Source: JAGVSV01 sp040766135 (GTDB lineage Bacteria > Bacillota > Clostridia > Christensenellales > Aristaeellaceae). From it: a stretch of DNA of 64,000 nt. The DNA lies in assembly GCA_040766135.1 (NCBI GenBank), contig JAXGRA010000001.1, positions 326,477 to 390,476 of the forward strand. Reading direction: 5' to 3'. Position numbers and translations under genes: made by a program. Below, piece by piece: positions 27,461 through 35,294 of this stretch (the first letter of the stretch is position 1; every line of letters starts with the position of its first letter). The notes below the pieces were generated by a model that had not been told where the DNA came from, did not search any database, and was given only the letters and a program-made list of their open reading frames with translations.

Positions 27461-27582
27461 TTTCAAATTGTCATTCACCGTATTGTGTATGTAAGTTAAG
27501 CTTGGGAAACGTTTTCGCTTGAGATGTAATCCAATCATTCTGCCTATAAAACGGAGGAACCGGACACTTGCACAGCGCCGCC

Positions 27583-28545
27583 TCATCTTTTCCGGCTTCT
27601 TCCAACCGCCTTTTTCAGGCTCGTTTCCTCTTCCCCGTCCCGGATGCGGCGGGCGGCAACCACCCGGCGCTCATCATCCCGTTCCACGCAGGTAACCAGC
27701 ACCAGCAGCTGATCCTCCGGGCGGACGTCAATGGTACAGGTGTGAAGGGAGGCGGCGATCAGCGCGTCGATAGCCTTTTGCCGCTCCTGAATTTTGTCCG
27801 AGCCAAGGGCGTAGAAGTCCACGCAATGCCTGCGGCTTTCTTCCAAACTGACGATACCCGAAGCAAAAACCACGTACCGCCCCTGCTCATACAGGCTGTC
27901 AAAGCTGAGGAAAGGGCTGTTGCGGTAGAAGCTGATGTTGTCGTAGTTCCTCAGGCAGCCGAACATCGCCCCGCTTTTCATATTGTGGCCGTATATCATC
28001 AGCGTATGGGGCCGGGTTTGAAGCGGTATGGAGGCGTCTAAAAACAGCGCGCCGTTCACGTTTTTTTCGCCCCTGGCGTCATGGGTCATGTAATATTCGT
28101 TGTCCCGCCGCAGGACGGCTTCATCCAGCATTTTCCCGATGGTCAGCCAGCCAATGATGTCCTTGTTTTCCTTCCGAAGGGCCTTGAACCGGCTGCTGAC
28201 GCGCAGCTGTGGATTGCCGGGATAGGTTATCGCCCCCAGTTTGGGGTCGGATACTGAGGTGGGGGCAGGGGTGATTTGCGCCACGGTTATCGTCGGCGCA
28301 GCGGTCACAGGCAAAGCGGTTGGGGGAACGGTTTCTGCTGGAACAATCGGCGTCTGCGCATGGTATACCTGCCGCAATTCCTCCGATGTGCGGCGGGATG
28401 CAATCAGGTCACGCCCATAGCCAATCAGCCTGGTCAGGCCGAAAACAACCAGTGCGGAAGAAACCACCAGCAAGGCCAGCCGCTCCCAGCGAAAGCGGAC
28501 ATAGCGCACACGGCGCGGCCTGTTCCATCCTCCGCCCTGCATCAT
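27583..28545 (-). CDS. Class B sortase
   Basis: Membrane transpeptidase joining surface proteins to the wall, about 320 residues. A basic N-terminus is followed by one membrane helix (ALLVVSSALVVFGLTRLIGYG), a Thr/Pro-rich spacer, then the class B catalytic domain: NKDIIGWLTI, histidine in IYGHNM, cysteine in LVTCVE and the arginine in DDERRVV. The ATG at 28545 was preferred over an upstream TTG because GGAAAGGGCAGG precedes it. It lies directly downstream of the surface protein gene that carries a sorting signal, its likely substrate. Confidence 0.92.
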   Translation of the reverse strand: MMQGGGWNRPRRVRYVRFRWERLALLVVSSALVVFGLTRLIGYGRDLIASRRTSEELRQVYHAQTPIVPAETVPPTALPVTAAPTITVAQITPAPTSVSDPKLGAITYPGNPQLRVSSRFKALRKENKDIIGWLTIGKMLDEAVLRRDNEYYMTHDARGEKNVNGALFLDASIPLQTRPHTLMIYGHNMKSGAMFGCLRNYDNISFYRNSPFLSFDSLYEQGRYVVFASGIVSLEESRRHCVDFYALGSDKIQERQKAIDALIAASLHTCTIDVRPEDQLLVLVTCVERDDERRVVAARRIRDGEEETSLKKAVGRSRKR

Positions 28546-28563
28546 CCTGCCCTTTCCAACATG

Positions 28564-28595
28564 CAGGCTCTGTCTGCCCAAACAGACAGAGCCTG
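28564..28595 (-). terminator. Perfect 13-bp hairpin between surface protein and sortase
   Basis: CAGGCTCTGTCTG pairs perfectly with CAGACAGAGCCTG across a 6-nt loop. It lies 17 nt after the surface-protein stop and just before the sortase start. There is no T-run on either strand, so it may limit read-through or stabilise the upstream mRNA rather than fully terminate. Confidence 0.55.
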
Positions 28596-28611
28596 TGCTT
28601 TTGCTTATGAA

Positions 28612-31600
28612 TTACTTGCCTTTTTTTCTGCGCCTGCCGGTCATCAGCACGGCACCTATACCCGCCACGCCCAGCAGCGCCAGCCCGGCCCACAGCACAA
28701 GGTTGGCCTCATCGCCGGTCTTGGGGATTTTATAGTTGATGATGGTGCCGCCGTTGCAGCAGCGGTCGGTGATGCCGGCATACACGCCCACGTTTTCATA
28801 GCGCGTTTTGTAGCCGGGCACGGGTTTCTCCACCACATAGCGGCAAACCGGGCTGCTGAACCAGGCGTCATACCGCCATTCCGTGGGGCTTATCACCTTT
28901 TTGTTGAACAGCTTGTGGGCGACATAGTCCATCTCATCATACAGTGTCCAGTCGATGCTCTTTCCTGTCCCGCCCTGCCAGCGCTTGGTAAAGGTAAAGT
29001 GGTCGCCGGGTACTGCCACATCCTCAAAGCTGCCCGGCTTGGCCTGGACGGTAAAGGATGCTTGGGCCTCCCCATCTTCAAAGACAAATCTCAGCGCATG
29101 TAAACCAGCAGACAGGGTATCCAGCCAGGCCGACTTCAGCTGGACGATCAGGCTGCCCTCTTTTTTGGTGTAGTGGTTTTCCGGAACAAGGGCTCCGTCT
29201 TTCAGCAGGTGACGGAACCGGCCAAAGGTCTTCTGATCCTCTGTATTTCGCTTAATGGTCAGTTCCAGCGGCAGGCCGCTGCCGCGGGTATAGGTCTGAT
29301 TGTTGCCCAAAACGGTGGTATATTGGGCGCCAGCCGCAGACACCGTCACCGTGCAGGTGGCCGTTTTATTGCCGTCGTCCGTTTTCACGGTAATGGTTGC
29401 TTGACCAACGCTGATGGCCGTCACCACGCCGTTATCCACGGTGGCGATGGCGGGCTTGTCGCTTGACCAGGTTACGTTCTGGTTGGTGGCGGTAGCCGGT
29501 TCGATGGTGGCTTGCAGCGCTTCCGTGCCGCCTACAACCAAGCTGGTTGCGGTCTTGTTCAGGCTCACGCCAGTTACCGCTACCGTGGCAGCGTTAACGG
29601 TCACGGTACAGGTGGCCGTTTTTTCGCCATCCGTGGTTTTCACGGTGATGGTGGCTGTGCCGGGGGCGACCGCCGTCACCTTGCCGCTGTTATCTACAGT
29701 GGCAACGGTTTCATCATCGCTGCTCCAGGTCACATCCTTGTGGGTGGCGTTCTCCGGGGCAACTGTCGCGGTCAGCGTTTCGCTATTGCCTACAAGCAGG
29801 GTAAGGGTGGTTTTGTTTAGGCTAACGCCTGTGACGGGCGTTTTCCAGAGAGCGAAGACATTTTCGTTTGCGCTGAATGGATGTGTATCCCCGGGGTTTT
29901 TTTGTGTGCCGTTCACGCTGCCGATTGCCCAAGTATCAAACTCTTTTCCAGTGGGCGGCGTAAAGCCGTTGGCAGGGAATTTAAAGGGTACGTTGGCGAT
30001 TGCCTTGCCTGCTTTCATTTGTCCCGAGCCGCCGTTGGATATGAAGGTAATGGTGAAATATGCCTCATCTTCATAAGCGCCGATATCCACGGCGTTGCTT
30101 GGCCGCGGCACGCCTCGCTGGTCGGTATCGGGGACTGTGACGCCGTTATGAGTACCGACACCCAGCCCCGCGTCTATCGCCGAGCTGCCGGAACCCAACT
30201 TATAGATATACACTTGGGTGGGGTTCGTCACAGGATTCGCTACTACGTTGCCGTCCTTGTCCAGCGGTTGCAGCTTGGGGTCAGCTGTGATGGGCGTTTC
30301 ACTTATGGTCGCCCCATTATCCAGCTTATATTTTCCGACCACGCAGTTTTTCAGGGTGATGCTGTTTCCGCTCTGATAGATATCCGGGCCGATATCGTCA
30401 GAGCCAGCGGTATTGCCCCACAGGATGGTGTTGACCACCGTCGGGCTGGTAGTGTTGCCTTGGATGTCCATCCCGCCGCCGTAGATTGCCGTGTTGCCGG
30501 AGAAGGTGCAGTTCACCACCGTCGGGTTGCCGTCATCCATGTTCAGCATCCCCCCGCCGCGGTTTGTAGCCGTGTTGCCGGAAAAGGTGCAGTTGATTAC
30601 CATCGGGTGGGCATCATCAACATTCGCCATTCCGCCAGCCATAAACGCCGTATTGCCGGAAAAAGAGCAGTTCATTACCGTCGGGTGAGAATTGGTTACG
30701 TTTCTCATTCCGCCGCCGCTGTCGTTTGCCGTGTTTCCGGAGAAAATGCAGCCTGTAACTTTCGGGCTGGAGCTATCAACGTTGTACATCCCGCCGCCAT
30801 AATTTGCCGTATTGGTCGAAAAGACGCAGTTTTCTACCTCCGGGCTGGAGCTGTCGTTGTACATCCCGCCGCCGTATTCTGTTGCCGTGTTGCCGGAGAA
30901 GGTGCAGTTTATTACCTTCGGGTGAGAATTGGTTACGTTTCTCATTCCGCCGCCGCTGACGCTTGCGGAGTTGTTTGAGAAGGTGCAGTTGGTCACCGCC
31001 GGACTGGAGCTGTCGTTGAGCATCCCGCCGCCGCCCCTTGCCGTGTTGTTGGAAAAGGTGCAGTTTTCCACCTTCGGGCTGGCGTTTATGTTGAGCATCC
31101 CGCCGCCGCTGCTTGCCGTGTTGGCGGTGAAGGTGCAGTTGGCCACCGCCGGGCTGGCGTTCTGGTTGTACATCCCGCCGCCGACGTTTGCCTTGTTGTT
31201 GGTAAAGACGCAGTTTTCCACCTTCGGGCTGGCGTTTATGTTGAACATCCCGCCGCCGGTGGTTGCCGTGTTGGCGGTGAAGGTACAGTTGGCCACCGCC
31301 GGGCTGGCGTTATTGTTGACCATTCCGCCGCCTAACTTATCATCAAGATCAGATCCGTTCGCGTTGCCGCGCGTGATGGTGAAGCCGTCAAGGCGGGTCT
31401 TGTCGGCTGTCGCGCCCGCGCCGCCTGTTACGACATGGTAGTTCATGTCGCCGCCGTCTAAGGTGGTTTTGTTGCTATCGCTTAAAACGCGCTGATTTAA
31501 GCTCGTTTCATTCCCCGCAAAGCCGCCGTAAACCTTGACGCCCGCTTTCAACAGGAAGGTGTCCGCGCCGCTATTGCCGGGGCTGTAGGTACCCGCGGCT

Positions 31601-32550
31601 ACCCAGACCTGGTCGGTGGATTGGGCGATATTCAAAATTCCCTTGAGGTCGCCTGAAGCGTTGCCCCAGCTTGTGCCGTCTTTTTTATTGGCTCCGGTTT
31701 GGGTTACATACCAGATATTATTGCTCGCTGCCCGCACGGTGACGGCGCATTCAGCGGTCTTGCCGTTCGAGGTTGTAGCTGTAATGGTCGTTTCGCCCGC
31801 GGCGACGGGGGTGACTACGCCGCCCGCCACAGTCGCTACGGATTCATTGCCTGATGTCCATGTAACTGTCTTGTCGGTCGCGCTATCGGGCTGTACCGTG
31901 GCTGTCAAGGTGCCGGCCGCCCCGCCTGCCCGCAAGAGCAGCGTTGCCGGGCTTACCGTTACGCCCGTGACGGGGATGTCTCCAAAGTTCGCGGTGATTA
32001 CCACATTACTATCGGGCATGGTAAAGGTGGTGGTGGCGTTGCTTGCGTTGGCAAGGATTGCGCCGCCGCTATTGACCGTCCAGTTTTGGAACTGCTGGCC
32101 GCTTGGGACAGTTGCCGTGATGGTAACGAGCGTTCCGTACGCTGCCGAGCCGGGAGGTATTGATGCGCCGCCGTTTACCGTAATGGTATAGTTTTTATTT
32201 TTCCACAAGGCGTAGACCGTGGTCGTGCTGCCCGTGGCAAAAGTACGCTTCTCCCCCGGAGCTGCCTTATCATTGCTATTTATGTTGCCGATTGCCCAAG
32301 TATCAAACTCTTTTCCTGTGGGCGGTTCAAAGCCGTTGGGCGGGAAGGTAAATTCTTGCCCGTCTAAGACCTTAGCATCTCTCATGTACCCCGTGCCGCT
32401 GTTAGCGTTGAAGGCGACGGTGTAATGCGCCTCATCTTCATAAGCGCCGATATCCACATCGTTATCCCCGGTTGGCCGCGGCACGCCCGCTGGTCGGTAT
32501 CGGGGACGTGATTGCCGTTGCCAACATCCACGCCGACATTCGCCCCGCAT
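28612..32550 (-). CDS. C-terminal three-quarters of the surface protein (intact frame)
   Basis: A continuous 1,312-codon frame. The first 20 or so codons are a wrong-frame read-in, and true homology begins at RGVPRPTGDNDVDIGAYEDEA. Then come an InlB-type repeat with KEFDTWAIG, a BIG2 domain (about residues 195-275), a beta-helix entry segment with QVWVAAGTYSP and KVYGGFAGNE, twelve units of the GGGMxNxxSSPxVxNCTFSGNTA kind, another InlB-type repeat, two BIG2 domains and a C-terminal domain. The end, IPKTGDEANLVLWAGLALLG...RRRKK, is a sorting signal. No ribosome site supports translation from 32550 itself, so this is a fragment of the larger gene. Confidence 0.8.
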   Translation of the reverse strand: MRGECRRGCWQRQSRPRYRPAGVPRPTGDNDVDIGAYEDEAHYTVAFNANSGTGYMRDAKVLDGQEFTFPPNGFEPPTGKEFDTWAIGNINSNDKAAPGEKRTFATGSTTTVYALWKNKNYTITVNGGASIPPGSAAYGTLVTITATVPSGQQFQNWTVNSGGAILANASNATTTFTMPDSNVVITANFGDIPVTGVTVSPATLLLRAGGAAGTLTATVQPDSATDKTVTWTSGNESVATVAGGVVTPVAAGETTITATTSNGKTAECAVTVRAASNNIWYVTQTGANKKDGTSWGNASGDLKGILNIAQSTDQVWVAAGTYSPGNSGADTFLLKAGVKVYGGFAGNETSLNQRVLSDSNKTTLDGGDMNYHVVTGGAGATADKTRLDGFTITRGNANGSDLDDKLGGGMVNNNASPAVANCTFTANTATTGGGMFNINASPKVENCVFTNNKANVGGGMYNQNASPAVANCTFTANTASSGGGMLNINASPKVENCTFSNNTARGGGGMLNDSSSPAVTNCTFSNNSASVSGGGMRNVTNSHPKVINCTFSGNTATEYGGGMYNDSSSPEVENCVFSTNTANYGGGMYNVDSSSPKVTGCIFSGNTANDSGGGMRNVTNSHPTVMNCSFSGNTAFMAGGMANVDDAHPMVINCTFSGNTATNRGGGMLNMDDGNPTVVNCTFSGNTAIYGGGMDIQGNTTSPTVVNTILWGNTAGSDDIGPDIYQSGNSITLKNCVVGKYKLDNGATISETPITADPKLQPLDKDGNVVANPVTNPTQVYIYKLGSGSSAIDAGLGVGTHNGVTVPDTDQRGVPRPSNAVDIGAYEDEAYFTITFISNGGSGQMKAGKAIANVPFKFPANGFTPPTGKEFDTWAIGSVNGTQKNPGDTHPFSANENVFALWKTPVTGVSLNKTTLTLLVGNSETLTATVAPENATHKDVTWSSDDETVATVDNSGKVTAVAPGTATITVKTTDGEKTATCTVTVNAATVAVTGVSLNKTATSLVVGGTEALQATIEPATATNQNVTWSSDKPAIATVDNGVVTAISVGQATITVKTDDGNKTATCTVTVSAAGAQYTTVLGNNQTYTRGSGLPLELTIKRNTEDQKTFGRFRHLLKDGALVPENHYTKKEGSLIVQLKSAWLDTLSAGLHALRFVFEDGEAQASFTVQAKPGSFEDVAVPGDHFTFTKRWQGGTGKSIDWTLYDEMDYVAHKLFNKKVISPTEWRYDAWFSSPVCRYVVEKPVPGYKTRYENVGVYAGITDRCCNGGTIINYKIPKTGDEANLVLWAGLALLGVAGIGAVLMTGRRRKKGK
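30405..31323 (-). repeat. Twelve beta-helix repeat units, module 2
   Basis: Twelve consecutive units of about 24-27 residues (72-81 nt) with the pattern MxNxxSSPxVxNCxFSGNTAxxGGG. They resemble chlamydial Pmp-type and other right-handed beta-helix repeats. Adjacent units differ at several positions, so the array is not a recent perfect amplification. Confidence 0.85.
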
Positions 32551-32765
32551 TTTTAGCTATGTTATTCCCCAATCCATAAATATACACTTTGGCGGGATCC
32601 GCTACAACATTGCCGTCCTTATCCAGCGGTTGCAGGTTGGGGTCTGTTAAGATGATGGTGTTGCTCTGGTCTTCTGTTGCCCCGTTCAGCTTATATTTTT
32701 CGACTACGCATTTTTTAGGATGAAGTTACCGCCGCTCTGATAGATGTCCGGGCCATTATTACTGG

Positions 32766-33460
32766 GGGCGGTGTTGCCCCACAGGATGGTGTTGGCCAGT
32801 ATCGGGCTGGAGTTGTTATGGCTGTACATCCCGCCGCCGAAAAGGCCGCCGTGTTTTGGAGAAGGTGCAGTTCACGACCGCCGGGCTGGAGTTAAAGTTG
32901 CGCATCCCGCCGCCCATGCCTAGCGAAGCGTCCGTCGCCTGATTGCCCGAGAAGGTGCAGTTCACGACCGCCGGGCTGGAGTTAAAGTTGCGCATCCCGC
33001 CGCCGCCGTTCGCCGTGTTGCCGGAAAAGGCGCAGTTTTTCACCGCCGGGTTGGAGTTATCGTTGAACACCCCGCCGCCGTTCCTGTTCGCCGTGTTGCC
33101 GGAAAAGACGCAGTCCGTTACCGCCGAGCTGGAGTTAAAGTTGTACATCCCGCCGCCGTGCCGTTCGCTGTGTTGCCGGAGAAGACGCAGTTGGCCACCG
33201 TGGGGCTGGAGTTAGAGTTGAACATCCCGCCGCCGTTCGTTCGCCGTGTTGCCGGAGAAGGCGCGGTTTGCCACCGTCGGGCTGGAGTTGTTGTAGCTGT
33301 ACATCCCGCCGCCGTCATCGTACGCCGTGTTGACGGAAAAGACACAGTTAGCCACCGTGGGGCTGGAGTTGTAAATGTTGTACATCCCGCCGCCGCCGTT
33401 CGCCGTGTTGCCGGAAAAGACGCAGTTGGCCACCGTCGGGCTGGAGTTATCGTTGTACAT
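32766..33460 (-). repeat. Nine beta-helix repeat units, module 1, with indels
   Basis: Nine units of the same pattern as module 2, but closer to each other in DNA sequence (for example two adjacent MRNFNSSPAVVNCTFS units). Three of the six inferred frameshifts fall inside this array, which fits slippage or assembly collapse in near-identical repeats. Confidence 0.8.
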
Positions 33461-33943
33461 CCCGCCGCCGAGGGCATCATCATTGGACCCATTGGCATTG
33501 CCGCGCGTGATGGTGAAGCCGTCAAGGCGGGTGTTGGCGGGGGTCGCGTTCGATCCGCCCCTTACGACATGGTAGACATTGCCGCCGCCGTCCAGGGTGG
33601 TTTTGTTCGCGGCATTGCTCAGGTCGCGCTCATTTGGGCTTCCTTCGTTTCCTGCAAAGCCGCCATATACCTTGACACCTCTTTTCAAATGGAAGGTGTC
33701 CGCCGGATCGCCGCCCGGGCTGTAGGTGCCCGCGGCCACCCAGATTTCGTCGCCCGAATTGGCGGCGTCCATCACAGCCTTCAGATTGGCCTTGGCATTT
33801 GCCCAGGTGAGACCGTCCTTGCTATCGTCTCCGCCCTGCTTGACATAGTACCTGGTCCCCGCGGCCAAAGCCCCTTGCCAGGGCAGCGCCGCCAAAACCA
33901 CCAGCAGCGCCAGAGCCAGGAATACCGCTTTCTTCGTTTTCAT
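33212..33943 (-). CDS. N-terminal fragment of the surface protein
   Basis: Starts MKTKKAVFLALALLVVLAAL, a signal peptide with likely cleavage near GALAA. Then follow RYYVKQGGDDSKDGLTW, DEIWVAAGTYSPGG and VKVYGGFAGNE, the entry segment of a right-handed beta-helix, and the first three helical units. The frame then ends out of register (GNTANERRRDVQL) where the next unit should read NGGGMFNSNSSP. ORF end is due to the indel at about 33235. Confidence 0.75.
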   Translation of the reverse strand: MKTKKAVFLALALLVVLAALPWQGALAAGTRYYVKQGGDDSKDGLTWANAKANLKAVMDAANSGDEIWVAAGTYSPGGDPADTFHLKRGVKVYGGFAGNEGSPNERDLSNAANKTTLDGGGNVYHVVRGGSNATPANTRLDGFTITRGNANGSNDDALGGGMYNDNSSPTVANCVFSGNTANGGGGMYNIYNSSPTVANCVFSVNTAYDDGGGMYSYNNSSPTVANRAFSGNTANERRRDVQL

Positions 33944-33997
33944 GGGTGCTCTCCTTCCTCCCGTTCGCTTCGTCACATGCTTTCCCCGAGGGCTTAT

Positions 33998-34125
33998 CCG
34001 GCGGCGGAACCGCCGCCCCTGTCAGCGCGGCCCGCGCGGCGCTGACTTTACCAAACGGGGCCATGCGCGAAGCCATGACCCCGGACAAAACAAAAAACCC
34101 GCGTGCCCAAAAACGCGCAGGCGCA
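33998..34125 (-). promoter_or_regulatory. GC-rich multi-stem leader upstream of the surface protein gene
   Basis: On the minus strand, three strong stems occur in a row before the start codon: a 9-bp stem at 34057-34082, an 8-bp stem GTCAGCGC/GCGCTGAC at 34021-34046, and an 8-bp GC stem at 34000-34017. Upstream of these a 6-bp hairpin is followed by TTTTTT (about 34098-34125), terminator-like. I could not match it to a riboswitch class I know. It may be a structured 5' UTR controlling this surface gene. The rest of 34126-34393 shows no gene. Confidence 0.35.
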
Positions 34126-34393
34126 GCTTGTATATTCTCAGATGAGGTGAGGAATAAAAACAGGCATGGGTACTCTGTCTGTTTGTTATCATGATACCGA
34201 ATCACCAGCCTTTTGCAGAATCCGTCACCTGCAACCAATATATTGATTATATAATGAAAGATATTTTTACACAATACCCGTTTTCACGGGAAAAAGTATA
34301 TAGATTTCCAAATGTGCACGTTTTGGCGTTTTTGCTTCGTTCTATCATTGAACGGCAGCAAACACCATTGTGTACAGCAGCTTATTAAAAAGG

Positions 34394-34399
34394 TATAAT
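34394..34399 (+). promoter_or_regulatory. -10 box for the SH3-type protein gene
   Basis: TATAAT lies 20 nt before the ATG; TGTACA at 34371-34376, 17 nt upstream, is a possible -35. Confidence 0.45.
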
Positions 34400-34418
34400 C
34401 ATCATGGAGGTGAAAAAC

Positions 34419-35147
34419 ATGAAACGATCCATACGGCTTCTTTCCCTGGCGCTGGTGCTGGCGCTGGCCCTGCCGCTGGTGGCGGCGGCGTCTTCCTATG
34501 TAAGCGGCGATAACCGCGGGCAAGGCCCCATCTTTAACCGGGCGATCGTGCTGGCATCGCGTATCACCATGCGCGATCAGCCCTCGCTGAAGGGCAAAAC
34601 CATCACCCGTGTTCCAGGCGGCAGTGAAGTGACGCTCATCAGCGATGCCAACGGCTGGGTGCAGGCCACCTATGTGGACGACAAGGGCAACAGCTACACG
34701 GGCTACCTGCGTGATCGGTACCTGGCCAAGAACCCTGTGGTGCTCACGCTGCGCCAAAGCGGTGTGGCCGCGCTGGCCGCGCCGGATCACAACGCCAAGC
34801 ATGTGGGCGACCTGCCGCGCTACACCGTGCTGCCCGTCATTGGCACCTGGGGCAACTACTACATCGTCAGCCTGCGCAACGCCTCGGCATTTGTCTCGAT
34901 GGATATAAAAGCCTGGACGGATACCGAGCTGGCCATCTACAAAAACAATGTGCCGTTCAACCTGGTTACGCTGCGCAAAACCTCGCTGTACACCGGCCCG
35001 GGCACGGACTGGCAGAAGGTGGGGGACGCCAAGGAAGGCACCACCCTGGTGGCCGTTGGCCCGCCTGAATATGGCTGGTACCCTGTGCAGTACGACACGA
35101 AGTTCATCGCCTTTGTGAACGCCGCAGATGTGCATCCCCCGCAATAA
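34419..35147 (+). CDS. Secreted protein with bacterial SH3-type domains
   Basis: About 242 residues. A signal peptide (MKRSIRLLSLALVLALALPLVAAASS) is followed by an SH3b domain at roughly residues 38-95 (ITMRDQPSLKGKTITRVPGG ... GYLRDRYL) and a second one near the C-terminus (SLYTGPGTDWQKVGDAKEGTT ... WYPVQYD). SH3b domains usually bind peptidoglycan. The ATG at 34419 is chosen because GGAGGTGA lies 7 nt upstream; an earlier in-frame ATG would put that site inside the gene. It is followed by a strong terminator. Confidence 0.82.
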   Translation: MKRSIRLLSLALVLALALPLVAAASSYVSGDNRGQGPIFNRAIVLASRITMRDQPSLKGKTITRVPGGSEVTLISDANGWVQATYVDDKGNSYTGYLRDRYLAKNPVVLTLRQSGVAALAAPDHNAKHVGDLPRYTVLPVIGTWGNYYIVSLRNASAFVSMDIKAWTDTELAIYKNNVPFNLVTLRKTSLYTGPGTDWQKVGDAKEGTTLVAVGPPEYGWYPVQYDTKFIAFVNAADVHPPQ

Positions 35148-35161
35148 CACCAACTTGTGAC

Positions 35162-35190
35162 AAAAAAGGTCGTGCAACACGGCCTTTTTT
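35162..35190 (+). terminator. Rho-independent terminator
   Basis: AAAAAAGGTCGTG pairs with CACGGCCTTTTTT (one G-T pair) across a 3-nt loop. It lies 14 nt after the SH3-type gene stop. Confidence 0.85.
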
Positions 35191-35294
35191 CATATAATTT
35201 TTTACGGATGAAACATTTGCAGCATGTTGTGCGTCTATCAGGTAGCGGCTTTTTGACCGGCCTGCTATACTGATGAGACGAAAGGAAGTAGTCC

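Larger units (their letters stand above)
28612..33943 (-). pseudogene. Giant sortase-anchored beta-helix surface protein, frame-disrupted as read
   Basis: The locus encodes one protein of about 1,777 residues if six small indels near its first third are ignored. Architecture in order: signal peptide; beta-helix module 1 (9 units); InlB-type repeat; BIG2 Ig-like domain; beta-helix module 2 (12 units); InlB-type repeat; two BIG2 domains; a unique C-terminal domain; IPKTGDE sorting signal with membrane helix and RRRKKGK tail. Frame changes are inferred at about 33235, 33165, 32845, 32718, 32545 and 32490; those at 33235 and 33165 cancel. Start MKTKKAVFLALAL at 33943 has GGAAGGAG upstream. It may be a real pseudogene, a switchable gene or a misassembled repeat. 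Confidence 0.7.

Noticed and set aside
30929..31441. Repetitive plus-strand frames across the adhesin (PPPLAVLxEKVQ pattern)
   Set aside because: These are antisense readings of the beta-helix repeats; regularity reflects the real minus-strand repeats.
30405..33460. Possible CRISPR array because of regular 70-80 nt repeats
   Set aside because: Units are contiguous, coding, and have no unique spacers.
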